Origin: DASZQL01 sp964391865
GTDB taxonomy: Bacteria > Planctomycetota > Phycisphaerae > Phycisphaerales > UBA1924
Assembly: GCA_964391865.1 (NCBI GenBank)
Contig: CAYMNQ010000001.1
Span: 558,001 to 622,000, forward strand
DNA: 64,000 nucleotides
Direction of reading: 5' to 3'
Shown: positions 19,374-28,711 of the stretch, piece after piece
How the letters are laid out: every line of letters starts with the position of its first letter
Numbering within the stretch: position 1 is the first letter of the stretch
The notes under the pieces: generated by a model
The model's input: the letters and a program-made list of their open reading frames with translations, nothing else
Told to the model about the DNA's origin: nothing
The model's database searches: none
Program-made: the position numbers and the translations under genes

Positions 19374-19591
19374 ACCGCCGAGAGCCGCCCAAGCCTCGCG
19401 ATGAGGCACGCCCCGCCGGAACACCGCGTTGATTCCCGGTGCCGCGTGCTTGTTCTCGGTTGATCGCTGTGGGTGAATTCCTTGCGATCCATCGGCGCTC
19501 ACGCTGGACAGCCGCGCGAATCGAGGGAACACTTGAATTGCGGGCGACGGCGAAACTCATCGCCCTCGCTCGTTCAATGGAGTGAGAGCGC

Positions 19592-21559
19592 ATGAGCGGG
19601 CGAACTCGAACAGTCGGCGTCGTTGCCCTCTTGGCGGGTGTGGCCATGGGAATCTTCGGTGCGGCCGCCGGCGCGCGCCCGCCGGTGCCGGGATTCATCG
19701 ATCAACCCGTGACCGCCGGGTTCAACCGCGGCGTGGGCATGACCTTCGACGCGAGCGGGCGGATCTTTGTCTGGGAGCAGACGGGCCGAGTGCTCATCGT
19801 CGAGAACGGTGTGATCCGCCCGCAGCCGCTGATCGATCTCTCGCCCGAGGTGTACAACTACGTGCAGCAGGGCCTGCTCGGCTTCGCGCTCGATCCCGAT
19901 TTCGAGAACAACGGCTATTTCTACCTTCTCTACGCGGTGGACTGGGCGTTTTACAGCGCGGGCGGCCCGCCGGCGATCCCCGACCAGCAGCGCGACACCT
20001 TCGCGCGTCTTACACGCTACACCGCCGACCCGGCGACGAACCGATCGACCACGCTGCCCGGTTCGCGCTTCGTGATGATCGGCGCGACGCACGACACCGG
20101 TTTCCCCTGCACCAGCGGGTCGCACGGGCCGGGCTCGATCGTCTTCGCGCGCGACGGCACGATGCTCGTCTCGCACGGCGACGGGGCGGCGTGGCAGCAG
20201 CCGTTCGACGTCGGCGGCATGCGCGATCCGGGGCCGCAGGGCAACAGCAGCAACACCGCGGAGATCGACGGCATCATCGGCCCGCGCGAGCAGATCGGCG
20301 CGTACCGCGCGCAGCTCCTCGGCTCGCACAGCGGCAAGATTCTGCGCCTCGACCCCGAGACCGGCTTCGGCGTGCCGAGCAACCCGTTCTTTGATCCGAT
20401 GAATCCGGGCTCGCCCCAGTCGCGCGTATGGGCGCTCGGGTTCCGCAACCCGTACCGCTTCGGCGTGCGCCCGGGCACGGGCAGCACCGACCGCACGCAC
20501 GCGGACGCCGGCTCGCTCTACATCGGTGATGTCGGCTGGTTCCGATGGGAAGAGTTGAGCATCGCGCGGCGCGTCGGCGGCGGGGAGAATCTCGGGTGGC
20601 CCATCTTCGAAGGCGTGCTGCCGTCGCCCGAGTATCCGAATCAGCTCATCGCCAATCTCGACGCGCCGAACCCGCTCTTCGGCACCACGCCGCCGGGGCA
20701 GGGTGCGTGCGCGCTGGAGTTCTTCCGCTTCACCGACCTGCTGAAGCAGGAATCGAACAACCCGGTATCGTTCCCGAACCCGTGCGACCCGGCGCAGCAG
20801 ATCGCCGGCGCGTTCACGTTCGAGCACACCCGCCCGGCGTTCGACTATTCGCACCAGACGTCTCAGGTTCGATTACCTATCTTCGATATGGCGGGCGAAG
20901 CCGCGACCATCAACCTCGGCACGCCCGGCGCACCCGCCGCCGGAACTCCGTTCCAAGGGGTCAGCGTCCTCGGCGGCGACTGGTTCATCGGCAACGGCTT
21001 CCCGCCCGAATACCGCGACACCTACTTCTTCGGCGATACGTTCTGGGCGTTCATGCTTGCCGCGCGGTTCGATGCGCAGGATCGGCTGATCGACATCCGC
21101 CCCTTCGCGACGTTCAGCGCGTTCCCGGTGGCGATCGCCGCCGCCCCGGATGGGTCGGGGTTGTACTACCTCGCGTACGGCGGGTTCGGCGCGCTCCGCC
21201 GCATCGTCGCCGACTGCAACGGGAACAGCCAGGCGGATGTCGACGAGATCCGCGCCTGCACGGGGTCGGTGCTGTGCGCCGATTGCAACGCGAACGGGCT
21301 GCTCGACTCGTGCGACATCAGCACGGGGCGCGCGGTCGATCGCGACTCCAACGGCGTGCCCGACGAGTGCGAGCCGCCCGCCTGCCCGGGCGACGCGAAC
21401 TTCGACGGCATGGTCGGGCTGGCCGACATCGCGGTCATCATCATCAATTGGGCAACGAGCGTCGTGCCAACCACCAACGGCGACGTGAACGCGGACAGCG
21501 TCGTCAACCTGCAGGACATCGCCTTCACCATTGTCAACTTCGACACCACATGCCCGTGA
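19592..21559 (+). CDS. Secreted PQQ-dependent sugar dehydrogenase-like protein with dockerin-like C-terminus
   Basis: A 655-residue exported protein. Residues 1-28 form a signal peptide. Residues about 35-520 match the glucose/sorbosone dehydrogenase (GSDH) six-bladed propeller: GMTFDASGRIFVWEQTGRV, GLLGFALDPDFENNGYFYL, HGPGSIVFARDGTM, and VWALGFRNPYRFGV with GDVGW. Whether PQQ is bound cannot be judged. A Ca-binding-like segment rich in D-x-N-x-x-G-x-x-D (about 540-590) precedes a dockerin-like pair (GDANFDGMVGLADIAVIIIN and GDVNADSVVNLQDIAFTIVN). It is probably an extracellular oxidoreductase or sugar-binding protein. Confidence 0.85.
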   Translation: MSGRTRTVGVVALLAGVAMGIFGAAAGARPPVPGFIDQPVTAGFNRGVGMTFDASGRIFVWEQTGRVLIVENGVIRPQPLIDLSPEVYNYVQQGLLGFALDPDFENNGYFYLLYAVDWAFYSAGGPPAIPDQQRDTFARLTRYTADPATNRSTTLPGSRFVMIGATHDTGFPCTSGSHGPGSIVFARDGTMLVSHGDGAAWQQPFDVGGMRDPGPQGNSSNTAEIDGIIGPREQIGAYRAQLLGSHSGKILRLDPETGFGVPSNPFFDPMNPGSPQSRVWALGFRNPYRFGVRPGTGSTDRTHADAGSLYIGDVGWFRWEELSIARRVGGGENLGWPIFEGVLPSPEYPNQLIANLDAPNPLFGTTPPGQGACALEFFRFTDLLKQESNNPVSFPNPCDPAQQIAGAFTFEHTRPAFDYSHQTSQVRLPIFDMAGEAATINLGTPGAPAAGTPFQGVSVLGGDWFIGNGFPPEYRDTYFFGDTFWAFMLAARFDAQDRLIDIRPFATFSAFPVAIAAAPDGSGLYYLAYGGFGALRRIVADCNGNSQADVDEIRACTGSVLCADCNANGLLDSCDISTGRAVDRDSNGVPDECEPPACPGDANFDGMVGLADIAVIIINWATSVVPTTNGDVNADSVVNLQDIAFTIVNFDTTCP

Positions 21560-21840
21560 GGCACCCGGGCGAACCGAACAAAGTCCCGATCCCGAATCTG
21601 GCCATGTGGTTCATTGCGAATCGTGCAAGAAACTCCTCGCTTCCCGCCATGATTGTGTAACAGTAGGCTTTTTTTGCTCGGAATCGTTCCAATAAACGGG
21701 TATATTCGAACATCTGGACGAGGCGGTCCGGTGTTGGGCGCGCGGCCATGGTTGAGAGCGACGCGTTCGCTGGCGCGGATCGTGTGTGGATTCGGGCGTG
21801 TTTGACCGCTCACGAGTTGAGCGAGAAGAGGAGAGCGGAG

Positions 21841-23235
21841 ATGTCGACGTGGAAGTTCCTCGGTGCGGTCGTGGCACTGGTGTGTAGCGTTCCCGCGTTC
21901 GGGTCGTTCCACCTCATGCAGGTTGAGCAGGTCATCGGCGGGGTCAACGGCGATATGACGGCGCAGGCGATCCAGCTTCGCATGCGCTCGGACTTCCAGA
22001 ACATCCTCAGCAACGCCCGCTTGGTTGTGCGGGACGCCGCAGGCGCGAACCCGATCGTGATCTCCGATCCGGCCGCCAACGTCGCGGTGCGAGGGGTCGG
22101 CGTGCGCGTGCTGATCTGCACGCCGAGCTTCGTTCCGCAGACCTCCCCCCCCGCCGTCCCGGATTTCACGATCACCACACCGATCCCGGCGAGCTATTTC
22201 ACCGCCGGGACCCTCGAATTTCAGAACAACGCGGGGTCGATCATCTACTGGCGCGTCAGTTGGGGCGGCGCCGGCTACACCGGCCTCGGCACCGGCAGCA
22301 CTTCCAACGATGTCGACGGCAATTTCAACCCGCCCTTCCCCGGCCCGCTGCAGGCCAGCGACCTGCGCTCGATCCGCTTCGGCGGGGCGGCGGCGGCACT
22401 GAGCACCAACAACGCGGCGGACTATGCGCTCAGCGCCAGCCCCTCCGTCTGGGTCAACAACGCCGGCACCAGCTTCACGCTTCAAGGCGTGGCGCTCGAA
22501 GCCTGCTGCCTCCCCGGCGGAACGTGCATGGAATTGCCCGCGGCAAACTGCACCGGCATGGGCGGCACGCCGCAGGGACCGGGATCAAACTGCGCCTCGA
22601 ACCCGTGCGCCCCGGCGAACCAAGCGTGTTGTTTCTCGAGCGGAACGTGCCAGGATCTGCCCGCCGCCGCCTGCGTGATGCAGGGCGGCACGGCGCAGGG
22701 CCCGGGCACCAGCTGCGCCGGCACCGTGTGCATGCCCGAGACCGTGGCGTGCTGCTTCCCGACCGGCGTGTGCATGGATCTGCCCGATACCGCGTGCGCC
22801 GGGCAGGGCGGCCTCCCAGGTGCGCCGGGCTCATCGTGCGGTGCACAGATGTGCCCGGTACTCGTTCAGGCCTGCTGCTTCCCGGATGGCAACTGCGAGG
22901 ATCAACTCCCCTCTGACTGCATCAACAACGGCGGCACGCCCCGCGGCGAGGGCACTTCCTGCGGCAAGATCTCCTGCGAAGTCACCCGCTCGTGCTGCCT
23001 GCCCGATGGCACCTGCGACAACCTGACCTACGACAACTGCGTCGCCGCCTGCGGTCTGCCCGGGCCCGTTGACAGCTTCTGCACGGCTCCCGCGTGTTGC
23101 GTCGGCGACTTCAACGGCGACGGGACTCGCAGCCTCGCGGACATCGCGGTGGCGATCCAGAACTGGAGCGCGCCCTTCGGGCTGTGCCACCTCGCGCAGA
23201 TCACGCAGAACTGGGACCAGCCCTGCGCCCCATAA
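21841..23235 (+). CDS. Secreted cysteine-rich protein with five CC repeats and a dockerin-like end
   Basis: A 464-residue exported protein with a signal peptide of about 20 residues (cleavage after PAFG). The N-terminal domain (about 21-215) is shared with the next gene: FHLMQVEQVIGGVNGDMTAQ, ARLVVRD, VLICTPSF and IPASYFTAG occur in the same order. Five repeats of about 40 residues follow, with pattern A-C-C-x-x-x-G-x-C-x-x-L-x-x-x-x-C-x-x-x-G-G-x-x-x-G-x-G-x-x-C-x-x-x-x-C. The C-terminus has one good EF-hand loop (GDFNGDGTRSLADIAVAIQN) and a degenerate second. A GAGAGGAGAGCGGAG ribosome site supports the start. Function unknown. Confidence 0.85.
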   Translation: MSTWKFLGAVVALVCSVPAFGSFHLMQVEQVIGGVNGDMTAQAIQLRMRSDFQNILSNARLVVRDAAGANPIVISDPAANVAVRGVGVRVLICTPSFVPQTSPPAVPDFTITTPIPASYFTAGTLEFQNNAGSIIYWRVSWGGAGYTGLGTGSTSNDVDGNFNPPFPGPLQASDLRSIRFGGAAAALSTNNAADYALSASPSVWVNNAGTSFTLQGVALEACCLPGGTCMELPAANCTGMGGTPQGPGSNCASNPCAPANQACCFSSGTCQDLPAAACVMQGGTAQGPGTSCAGTVCMPETVACCFPTGVCMDLPDTACAGQGGLPGAPGSSCGAQMCPVLVQACCFPDGNCEDQLPSDCINNGGTPRGEGTSCGKISCEVTRSCCLPDGTCDNLTYDNCVAACGLPGPVDSFCTAPACCVGDFNGDGTRSLADIAVAIQNWSAPFGLCHLAQITQNWDQPCAP

Positions 23236-23265
23236 CCTCGCATCGGTTCCGATGATGACGATCGC

Positions 23266-23305
23266 ACCACCCCCGCGCCTCTCGGCCGGGGGTGGTTTCA
23301 TTTTG
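23266..23305 (+). terminator. intrinsic terminator after the five-repeat protein
   Basis: Stem ACCACCCCCG (23266-23275) pairs with CGGGGGTGGT (23287-23296) around an 11-nt loop and is followed by TTCATTTTG. It lies about 30 nt past the stop codon. Confidence 0.75.
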
Positions 23306-23535
23306 TATTCGGACCAATCCGACGGTGCGGCTGGTCGATAAGGTGGGGAGATTTTTGCGGAAGTCGAGCGCCGAACCAGGTTTGGATTGGGCGCGGTCCG
23401 GAATTGGAAGTACGATATCTGGCAGGGATTGAGCGGTGCGCCCGCGCAGAAGGGCGTCCCGCCGGTCATGGGGAAATGCTTGATCGTTCCACGCGGCGGA
23501 GTTGCGCCGCGCGGATGCGAATGGGAGAGTCATCG

Positions 23536-26500
23536 ATGCGAGCGCTTGTGAGCCGTCTGATTGTCTCGGTTCTGGCCGTGTGTTGCTTCGGCGTCGCGCC
23601 GGCGCACGCGTTCTTCCATCTCGTGCAGATCGAGAAGATCGTGGGCGGCGTCGAGGGCGACGTCACCGCGCAGGCCGTCCAGCTCCGGCTCCGCGCGGCG
23701 CTGATGGGCGACGTGCAGAACGCGCGCCTCGTCGCGTACGACGAGAACGGGCAGAACCCGATCATCGTCTGCGACATGGACGCGCCCGTGCCGAATCAGG
23801 AACCCAACAAGCGCATCCTGATCTGCACGCCCTCGTTCATCACCAAGACCGATCCGAACGCGGTGCCTGATTTCAACATGACCGCGAACATCCCGGCGAG
23901 CTACCTCGCCGCCGGCTCGCTCGCGTATGAATCCGACAGCGGCTTCGTCCAGTGGCGCGTCTGCTGGGGCGGCAAGGACTACTCCGGCCCCTTCAACATG
24001 AACCGCGCCAACGCGCCCGACGGCTCGTGCGCCCCCGCGTTCCCCAGCGGGCTGCCCTTCGAGACCGCGCAGGCGCTCTGCTTCCCCGGCCTGTGCACCG
24101 ACCCCGGCACCAGCAGCGCCGAGGATTACATCATCAGCGAAGGGGCCGCGACCGTCACCGATCACGAGGGCAACGATTACCCGATCATCGAAACCCCGCG
24201 CGCCTGCTGTGTTCCGTCGGGCGGCTGCGAGGAACTCACCTACACCGAGTGCGTGGCGATGATGGGCGAGCCCGGCCCGCCCGGCTCGAACTGCAAGACC
24301 GTGAAGTGTGCCTCAGGCCCCGGCTCGTGCTGCTTCGAGAACGGCGACTGCCTCACCCTGCCGCGCGCGGACTGCCTCGCGCTCGGCGGCATCCCCGGCC
24401 CCGAAGGCTCCGACTGCTGCGACAACCCGTGCACCCGGTCGTGCTGCTTCTTGAACGGAACCTGCCAGGACCTCACGCTCAGTGATTGCGATTTCTTCGG
24501 CGGGCAGCCCGGCGAGTTCGGCTCGACGTGCTTCGAAGCGTCCTGCCCGATCTTCACCATTGCGTGCTGCCTGCCCAACGGCTCGTGCACCGAGGTCACC
24601 TTTATCAACCAGTGCCTTGATGCCGGGGGCACGCCGCAGGGCTTCGGCACCACCTGCTCGGCCGTCACCTGCACGCCCGTCTCGCTCGCCTGCTGCTTGC
24701 CGAGTGGCACTTGCGAGAATATGCCCGAGACCGACTGCCTTACGATGGGCGGCCTGCCCGGCAGCCAGCCGTGCGTCGGCACGACCTGCAACGCCGCCTG
24801 CTGCACCCCGACGGGCTGCTTGCAGGTCAACCGTTCATCCGACTGTTTCGACCGCTACGGCGGGTTCACGGCCGAGGAAGGCACGACCTGTGCCGCGGCG
24901 GCCTGCTTCATCATTAGCACCGGTGCCTGCTGCGAGACTGACGGCACCTGCACCGACGTGACCCTTCAGACGTGCGCCGGCGTCGGCGGTGTGTTCACGC
25001 AGTTTGCCAACTGCGCCAGCTTCAACTGCCCCCAGCCACAGGCGTGCTGCTTCAGCGACGGCTCGTGCCAGACGCTCCCGGTGATCGAGTGCATCCAGCA
25101 GGGCGGCACGACCGTGCCCGGCGTGTTTGACTGCTTCGATGGCAATCGCGGATTCCCCGTTTGTCCGCAGACGGAGGCTTGCTGTTTGCCTGACGGCCGG
25201 TGCGAGGAGATCCTGCCCGACCTCTGCACGGCGCAGGGCGGCGATCCGCTCGGCCCTGGGGTTTTCTGCGACGATGTCGCCCGCGGCTTCAAGGTGGCCG
25301 AGTGCCGCACAGTTTCATGCTGTTTCGGGAACGGCACCTGCCAAGACCTCACCGCCTCGGCATGCCAGATATTCGGCGGCATCCCCGGCGCCGAGGGGTC
25401 GACGTGCGCCGACACCGACTGCCCGGAGCCTGTGGCGTGCTGTTTCCCCGACGGCAACTGCGCCCTGCTCGCGCCCGAATTTTGCATCAATGCCGGCGGA
25501 TCGCCGGGCATGCGCGGCTCGGCTTGTGATCCCAACCCGTGCTTCCAGCCGACCGGCGCCTGCTGCCGACCCGACGGCTCGTGCTTCCAGGCAACCCTCG
25601 CCGAGTGCGACGCCGCCGACGGGGATTGGCATGGCGAGTTCTCGTTCTGCGCCCTCGACCGCAGCGGCTCGCCGGTGATCTGCCCGCAGCCGAACGTCGC
25701 GTGCTGCCTGCCCAACGGGCAGTGCGCCGACGTGACGGCCGGCGAGTGCGTGAACATCTTCGGCGGCATCCCCGGCCCGTTCGGCTCGAAGTGCTGCTCC
25801 ACCTCCTGCTCGCTCGAGAACCACCCCTGCTGCTTCCCCGACAACGTTTGTATGCCGATGACCCCGTCCGATTGCGTGCAGGCGGGCGGCAAGCCGGCGC
25901 TGCAGTTCCCCGTTGAGCCCTGCGGGCAATACGAGTGCCCGCCCGAGAACGATGACTGCGAAAACGCGCTGCCCATCAGCGACGGCGTGACGTTCTTCGA
26001 CAACTACAACGCCACAGACGACGGGCCGCGCGAGAAGCTCTGCGGCGACGAAAGTCTCAATCGCTCCAAGCCTCGCGGCGGCGGCTGCCCCGGCGGCTTC
26101 CGCGTGCTCGGCTCCGACATCTGGTTCTGCTACACCGCCACGTGCGATGGTCTGGTCCGCGTGGCGCTGTGCGGCAGCGAGTTTGACACGGCGCTCGCCG
26201 TCTACGAAGGCTGCGTCTGCCCGAAGGGTGCTTCCGCCATCGCGTGCAATGACGACTCCGAGGAGTGCCTCGGCTTCGATCCTAAGGATCCTAAGGATCC
26301 CAAAGATCCCAAGAAGCCGGTCGTGCGCGGCGGAGAGGAGAAGCTTCAGTCCTTCCTGACCTTTGAAGCCAACAAGGGGCAGCAGTACCTCATCCGAGTC
26401 GGCGGCTACGACTGCGAGCAGGGCAGCGGCCGGATCGAAATCGACTGCATCCCCGGCCCCGAAAACGACGACTGCACGAACGCCGCCCCGATCACCGAGA

Positions 26501-28041
26501 ACGGCATCTATTTCTACTGCAACGTCGGCGCCACCAACGACGGCCCACTCGAGCCGATGGCGTGCGACGATGACAAGCCGACCACCAAGCTCCCCAGCCG
26601 CGGAACTACGCTCTGCTCCGACGGCATCTTCCGCGTCCTCGGCTCCGACATCTGGTACTGCTACACCGCCTCCTGCACCGGCAACGTGTCGCTCGCGTTC
26701 TGCGGGAGCGACTACGACACCTCTGTCGCGATCTACAACGGCTGCGTCTGCCCGACCGAGGCGTCGGCGATCGCTTGCAACGACGACGATGACTTCTGCT
26801 CGGCCCAGACGCCGCGCGGCGGCCCGCTCCAGTCCTACATCCGCTTCCCGGTGACGCAGGGCCAGCAGTACCTCATCCGCATCGGTGGGTACGACTGCGA
26901 GCAAGGCTGCGGGCAGTTCGAGCTGATCTGCACCCCCGGCCCGATCAACGACGACTGCGAATTCCCGATCAGCATCACCGACGGCAACACCGCCTTCGAC
27001 TCGACCGGCGCCACCACCGACGGACCGAATGAAGACTCCTGCTCCAAGGGCAAGACCTCGGAAATCAGCAACGACATCTGGTTCATCTACACCGCCTCCT
27101 GCACCGGCACCGCGACCGCCAGCCTGTGCAACATCCAGACGGAGTTCGACACCAAGATCGCCGCCTACGACGGCACGAACTGCCCGACCGAACCCAACAC
27201 CGCCATCATCTGCAACGACCAAGCCTGCCAGAGCGACCAATCGGAAATCAGCTTCCCGGTGGTCGCCGGTCAGTTGTACCTCATCCGCGTCGGCGGCTTC
27301 TTCGGCGAAACCGGACCCGGCGTGCTCACCATGAGCTGCGTCCCCGGCGACGGCACCGAGGCGTGCTGCCTCCCCGACGGCTCCTGCCAGCAGGTCAGCC
27401 CGATCGCGTGCACCAAGCTCGACGGCATCTCTCAGGGTCCGGGCTCGCAGTGCGTCGTGCGCGGCAACTCGGTCGTTTGCCCGCAGCCGATCAACTGTTG
27501 CTTCCAGACCGGCACCTGCATCCCGCTGCTCGCGGATGACTGCGCCGCTCAGGACGGCACGGCAATCCCCGACTGCTTCGTCTGCGGCTGCATCGCCGCC
27601 GACGTCGACCAGAGCGGTGAGGTCGGCCTGGGCGATACCGCCTTCCTGCTCATCCGCTGGGATACGCAGGGCGTGCCAGCCTTCTTCCCCGGCGATATCA
27701 ACGGCGACGGCACCATCGGCCTCGCCGACATGGCGGTCATCATCATCAACTGGCAGAAGACCTGCCCGCAGAAGCCGCTGCCCCGCGCGTGCTGTTTCCC
27801 GGACAACTCCTGCCAGGAACTCACGCTCACCGACTGCGTTGCGCAGGGCGGTATCCCGCTCCAACCCGAGAGCACATGCGCCATCGCCGACTGCGCCGCC
27901 ATCCCCCGCACCGGCGCCTGCTGCTTCGAGGACGGGTCATGCATGGACCTGTCGACGGACGACTGCTCGATCGCCGGCGGGCAAACCCGCGGCATCGGCA
28001 CCTCGTGCGCCACGACCATGTGCCCTCAGCCGATGCGCTGA
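23536..28041 (+). CDS. Giant secreted protein: 18 CC repeats, three PPC-like domains, internal dockerin-like module
   Basis: A 1501-residue exported protein. After the signal peptide (cleavage after PAHA, about residue 29) comes the same N-terminal domain as the preceding gene. Fourteen cysteine-rich repeats of 36-46 residues follow. Next are three tandem domains of about 140 residues resembling bacterial pre-peptidase C-terminal (PPC) domains (N-D-D-C start, S-D-I-W-(F/Y)-x-Y-T-A, Q-Q-Y-L-I-R-(V/I)-G-G). Two more CC repeats, a dockerin-like EF-hand pair and two final CC repeats complete it. The first PPC-like domain carries a DPKDPKDPKDPK low-complexity insertion. The start at 23536 follows GGGAGAG. 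It is probably a disulphide-rich surface protein. Confidence 0.88.
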   Translation: MRALVSRLIVSVLAVCCFGVAPAHAFFHLVQIEKIVGGVEGDVTAQAVQLRLRAALMGDVQNARLVAYDENGQNPIIVCDMDAPVPNQEPNKRILICTPSFITKTDPNAVPDFNMTANIPASYLAAGSLAYESDSGFVQWRVCWGGKDYSGPFNMNRANAPDGSCAPAFPSGLPFETAQALCFPGLCTDPGTSSAEDYIISEGAATVTDHEGNDYPIIETPRACCVPSGGCEELTYTECVAMMGEPGPPGSNCKTVKCASGPGSCCFENGDCLTLPRADCLALGGIPGPEGSDCCDNPCTRSCCFLNGTCQDLTLSDCDFFGGQPGEFGSTCFEASCPIFTIACCLPNGSCTEVTFINQCLDAGGTPQGFGTTCSAVTCTPVSLACCLPSGTCENMPETDCLTMGGLPGSQPCVGTTCNAACCTPTGCLQVNRSSDCFDRYGGFTAEEGTTCAAAACFIISTGACCETDGTCTDVTLQTCAGVGGVFTQFANCASFNCPQPQACCFSDGSCQTLPVIECIQQGGTTVPGVFDCFDGNRGFPVCPQTEACCLPDGRCEEILPDLCTAQGGDPLGPGVFCDDVARGFKVAECRTVSCCFGNGTCQDLTASACQIFGGIPGAEGSTCADTDCPEPVACCFPDGNCALLAPEFCINAGGSPGMRGSACDPNPCFQPTGACCRPDGSCFQATLAECDAADGDWHGEFSFCALDRSGSPVICPQPNVACCLPNGQCADVTAGECVNIFGGIPGPFGSKCCSTSCSLENHPCCFPDNVCMPMTPSDCVQAGGKPALQFPVEPCGQYECPPENDDCENALPISDGVTFFDNYNATDDGPREKLCGDESLNRSKPRGGGCPGGFRVLGSDIWFCYTATCDGLVRVALCGSEFDTALAVYEGCVCPKGASAIACNDDSEECLGFDPKDPKDPKDPKKPVVRGGEEKLQSFLTFEANKGQQYLIRVGGYDCEQGSGRIEIDCIPGPENDDCTNAAPITENGIYFYCNVGATNDGPLEPMACDDDKPTTKLPSRGTTLCSDGIFRVLGSDIWYCYTASCTGNVSLAFCGSDYDTSVAIYNGCVCPTEASAIACNDDDDFCSAQTPRGGPLQSYIRFPVTQGQQYLIRIGGYDCEQGCGQFELICTPGPINDDCEFPISITDGNTAFDSTGATTDGPNEDSCSKGKTSEISNDIWFIYTASCTGTATASLCNIQTEFDTKIAAYDGTNCPTEPNTAIICNDQACQSDQSEISFPVVAGQLYLIRVGGFFGETGPGVLTMSCVPGDGTEACCLPDGSCQQVSPIACTKLDGISQGPGSQCVVRGNSVVCPQPINCCFQTGTCIPLLADDCAAQDGTAIPDCFVCGCIAADVDQSGEVGLGDTAFLLIRWDTQGVPAFFPGDINGDGTIGLADMAVIIINWQKTCPQKPLPRACCFPDNSCQELTLTDCVAQGGIPLQPESTCAIADCAAIPRTGACCFEDGSCMDLSTDDCSIAGGQTRGIGTSCATTMCPQPMR

Positions 28042-28098
28042 TTCGGATGGCGGGCTCACCGGCGAAGTATCGCCGGTGAACATCCTGTGAATCACCCC

Positions 28099-28129
28099 AA
28101 GCCGCGGAGTTCGCTCCGCGGCTTTTTTT
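28099..28129 (+). terminator. intrinsic terminator of the giant CC-repeat gene
   Basis: An 11-bp stem, AAGCCGCGGAG (28099-28109) with CTCCGCGGCTT (28114-28124) and a TTCG tetraloop, is followed by a T run. Confidence 0.92.
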
Positions 28130-28242
28130 CGTCCCTTCCGGGACCCTCGGGGCGCGGCGGATGTAATGAAGAGCAGACTGGCTCGGGCCGTCCGGCGTCG
28201 CGCCTCAAGCAGAACGATCGTGTCCGTTCGTGCGGCGGCACG

Positions 28243-28268
28243 AAAAAACCCCGCGCCGAGCGCGGGGT
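28243..28268 (-). terminator. intrinsic terminator of rplU
   Basis: Read on the minus strand, stem ACCCCGCGC (complement of 28260-28268) with loop TCG and its partner is followed by six T residues (AAAAAA at 28243-28248 on plus). It lies 35 nt beyond the rplU stop, so rplU ends its transcript without rpmA. Confidence 0.9.
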
Positions 28269-28302
28269 CCGTGATGAATCATGAATCGAACGAAGCGGCC
28301 GA

Positions 28303-28620
28303 TCAGCCGTCGATGCCGGTGATCTTCACCTTCATGTAGCGCTGGCGGTGCCCCTGGCGCTTCGAGAAGCCCTTGCGCCGGGCGTAGCGGAAGATGTCGA
28401 TCTTCTCGCCCTTGAACTCGCGGGCCATGATGTCGGCGACGACCTTCGCACCGGCGAGGTACGGCGTGCCGACCTTCGAGCCCTTGTCGTCGCCGACGAG
28501 GAGCACGCGGTCGAACGTCACGCTCGTGGCGCTCTCGGGGAGGTCGCGGATATCAATGGTGAGCACGTCGCCCACTCGGGCGCGAATCTGGCTGCCGCTG
28601 TCTTCGATGATCGCGTACAT
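28303..28620 (-). CDS. rplU: 50S ribosomal protein L21
   Basis: A 105-residue ribosomal protein that starts MYAIIEDSGSQ, the standard L21 opening, and contains VGDVLTIDI, a FDRVLLVGD strand, GTPYLAGAKV, the basic YARRKGFSKRQGHRQRYMKVKITGI segment and a short end. The start at 28620 is fixed by homology; a longer open frame runs upstream. L27 (rpmA) usually follows L21, but here a terminator lies directly downstream and no L27 gene is in the window. Confidence 0.95.
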   Translation of the reverse strand: MYAIIEDSGSQIRARVGDVLTIDIRDLPESATSVTFDRVLLVGDDKGSKVGTPYLAGAKVVADIMAREFKGEKIDIFRYARRKGFSKRQGHRQRYMKVKITGIDG

Positions 28621-28711
28621 GGCTGAAACTCCGGCCGTCGGTTCGGATTCCGATCGGCATCTATAGCGAGCCACACAGTGTAGCGAAGTGCCCGGGATTG
28701 GCAAGCGGCTC

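Noticed and set aside
25315..27864. An 849-codon minus-strand frame opposite the giant CC-repeat gene
   Set aside because: Its composition mirrors the regular cysteine and glycine codons of the true gene; no ribosome site or domain.
23536..28041. Reading the regular ~120-bp periodicity as a CRISPR or DNA-level tandem array
   Set aside because: The period comes from protein repeats; nucleotide sequence between units is diverged and the frame is continuous.
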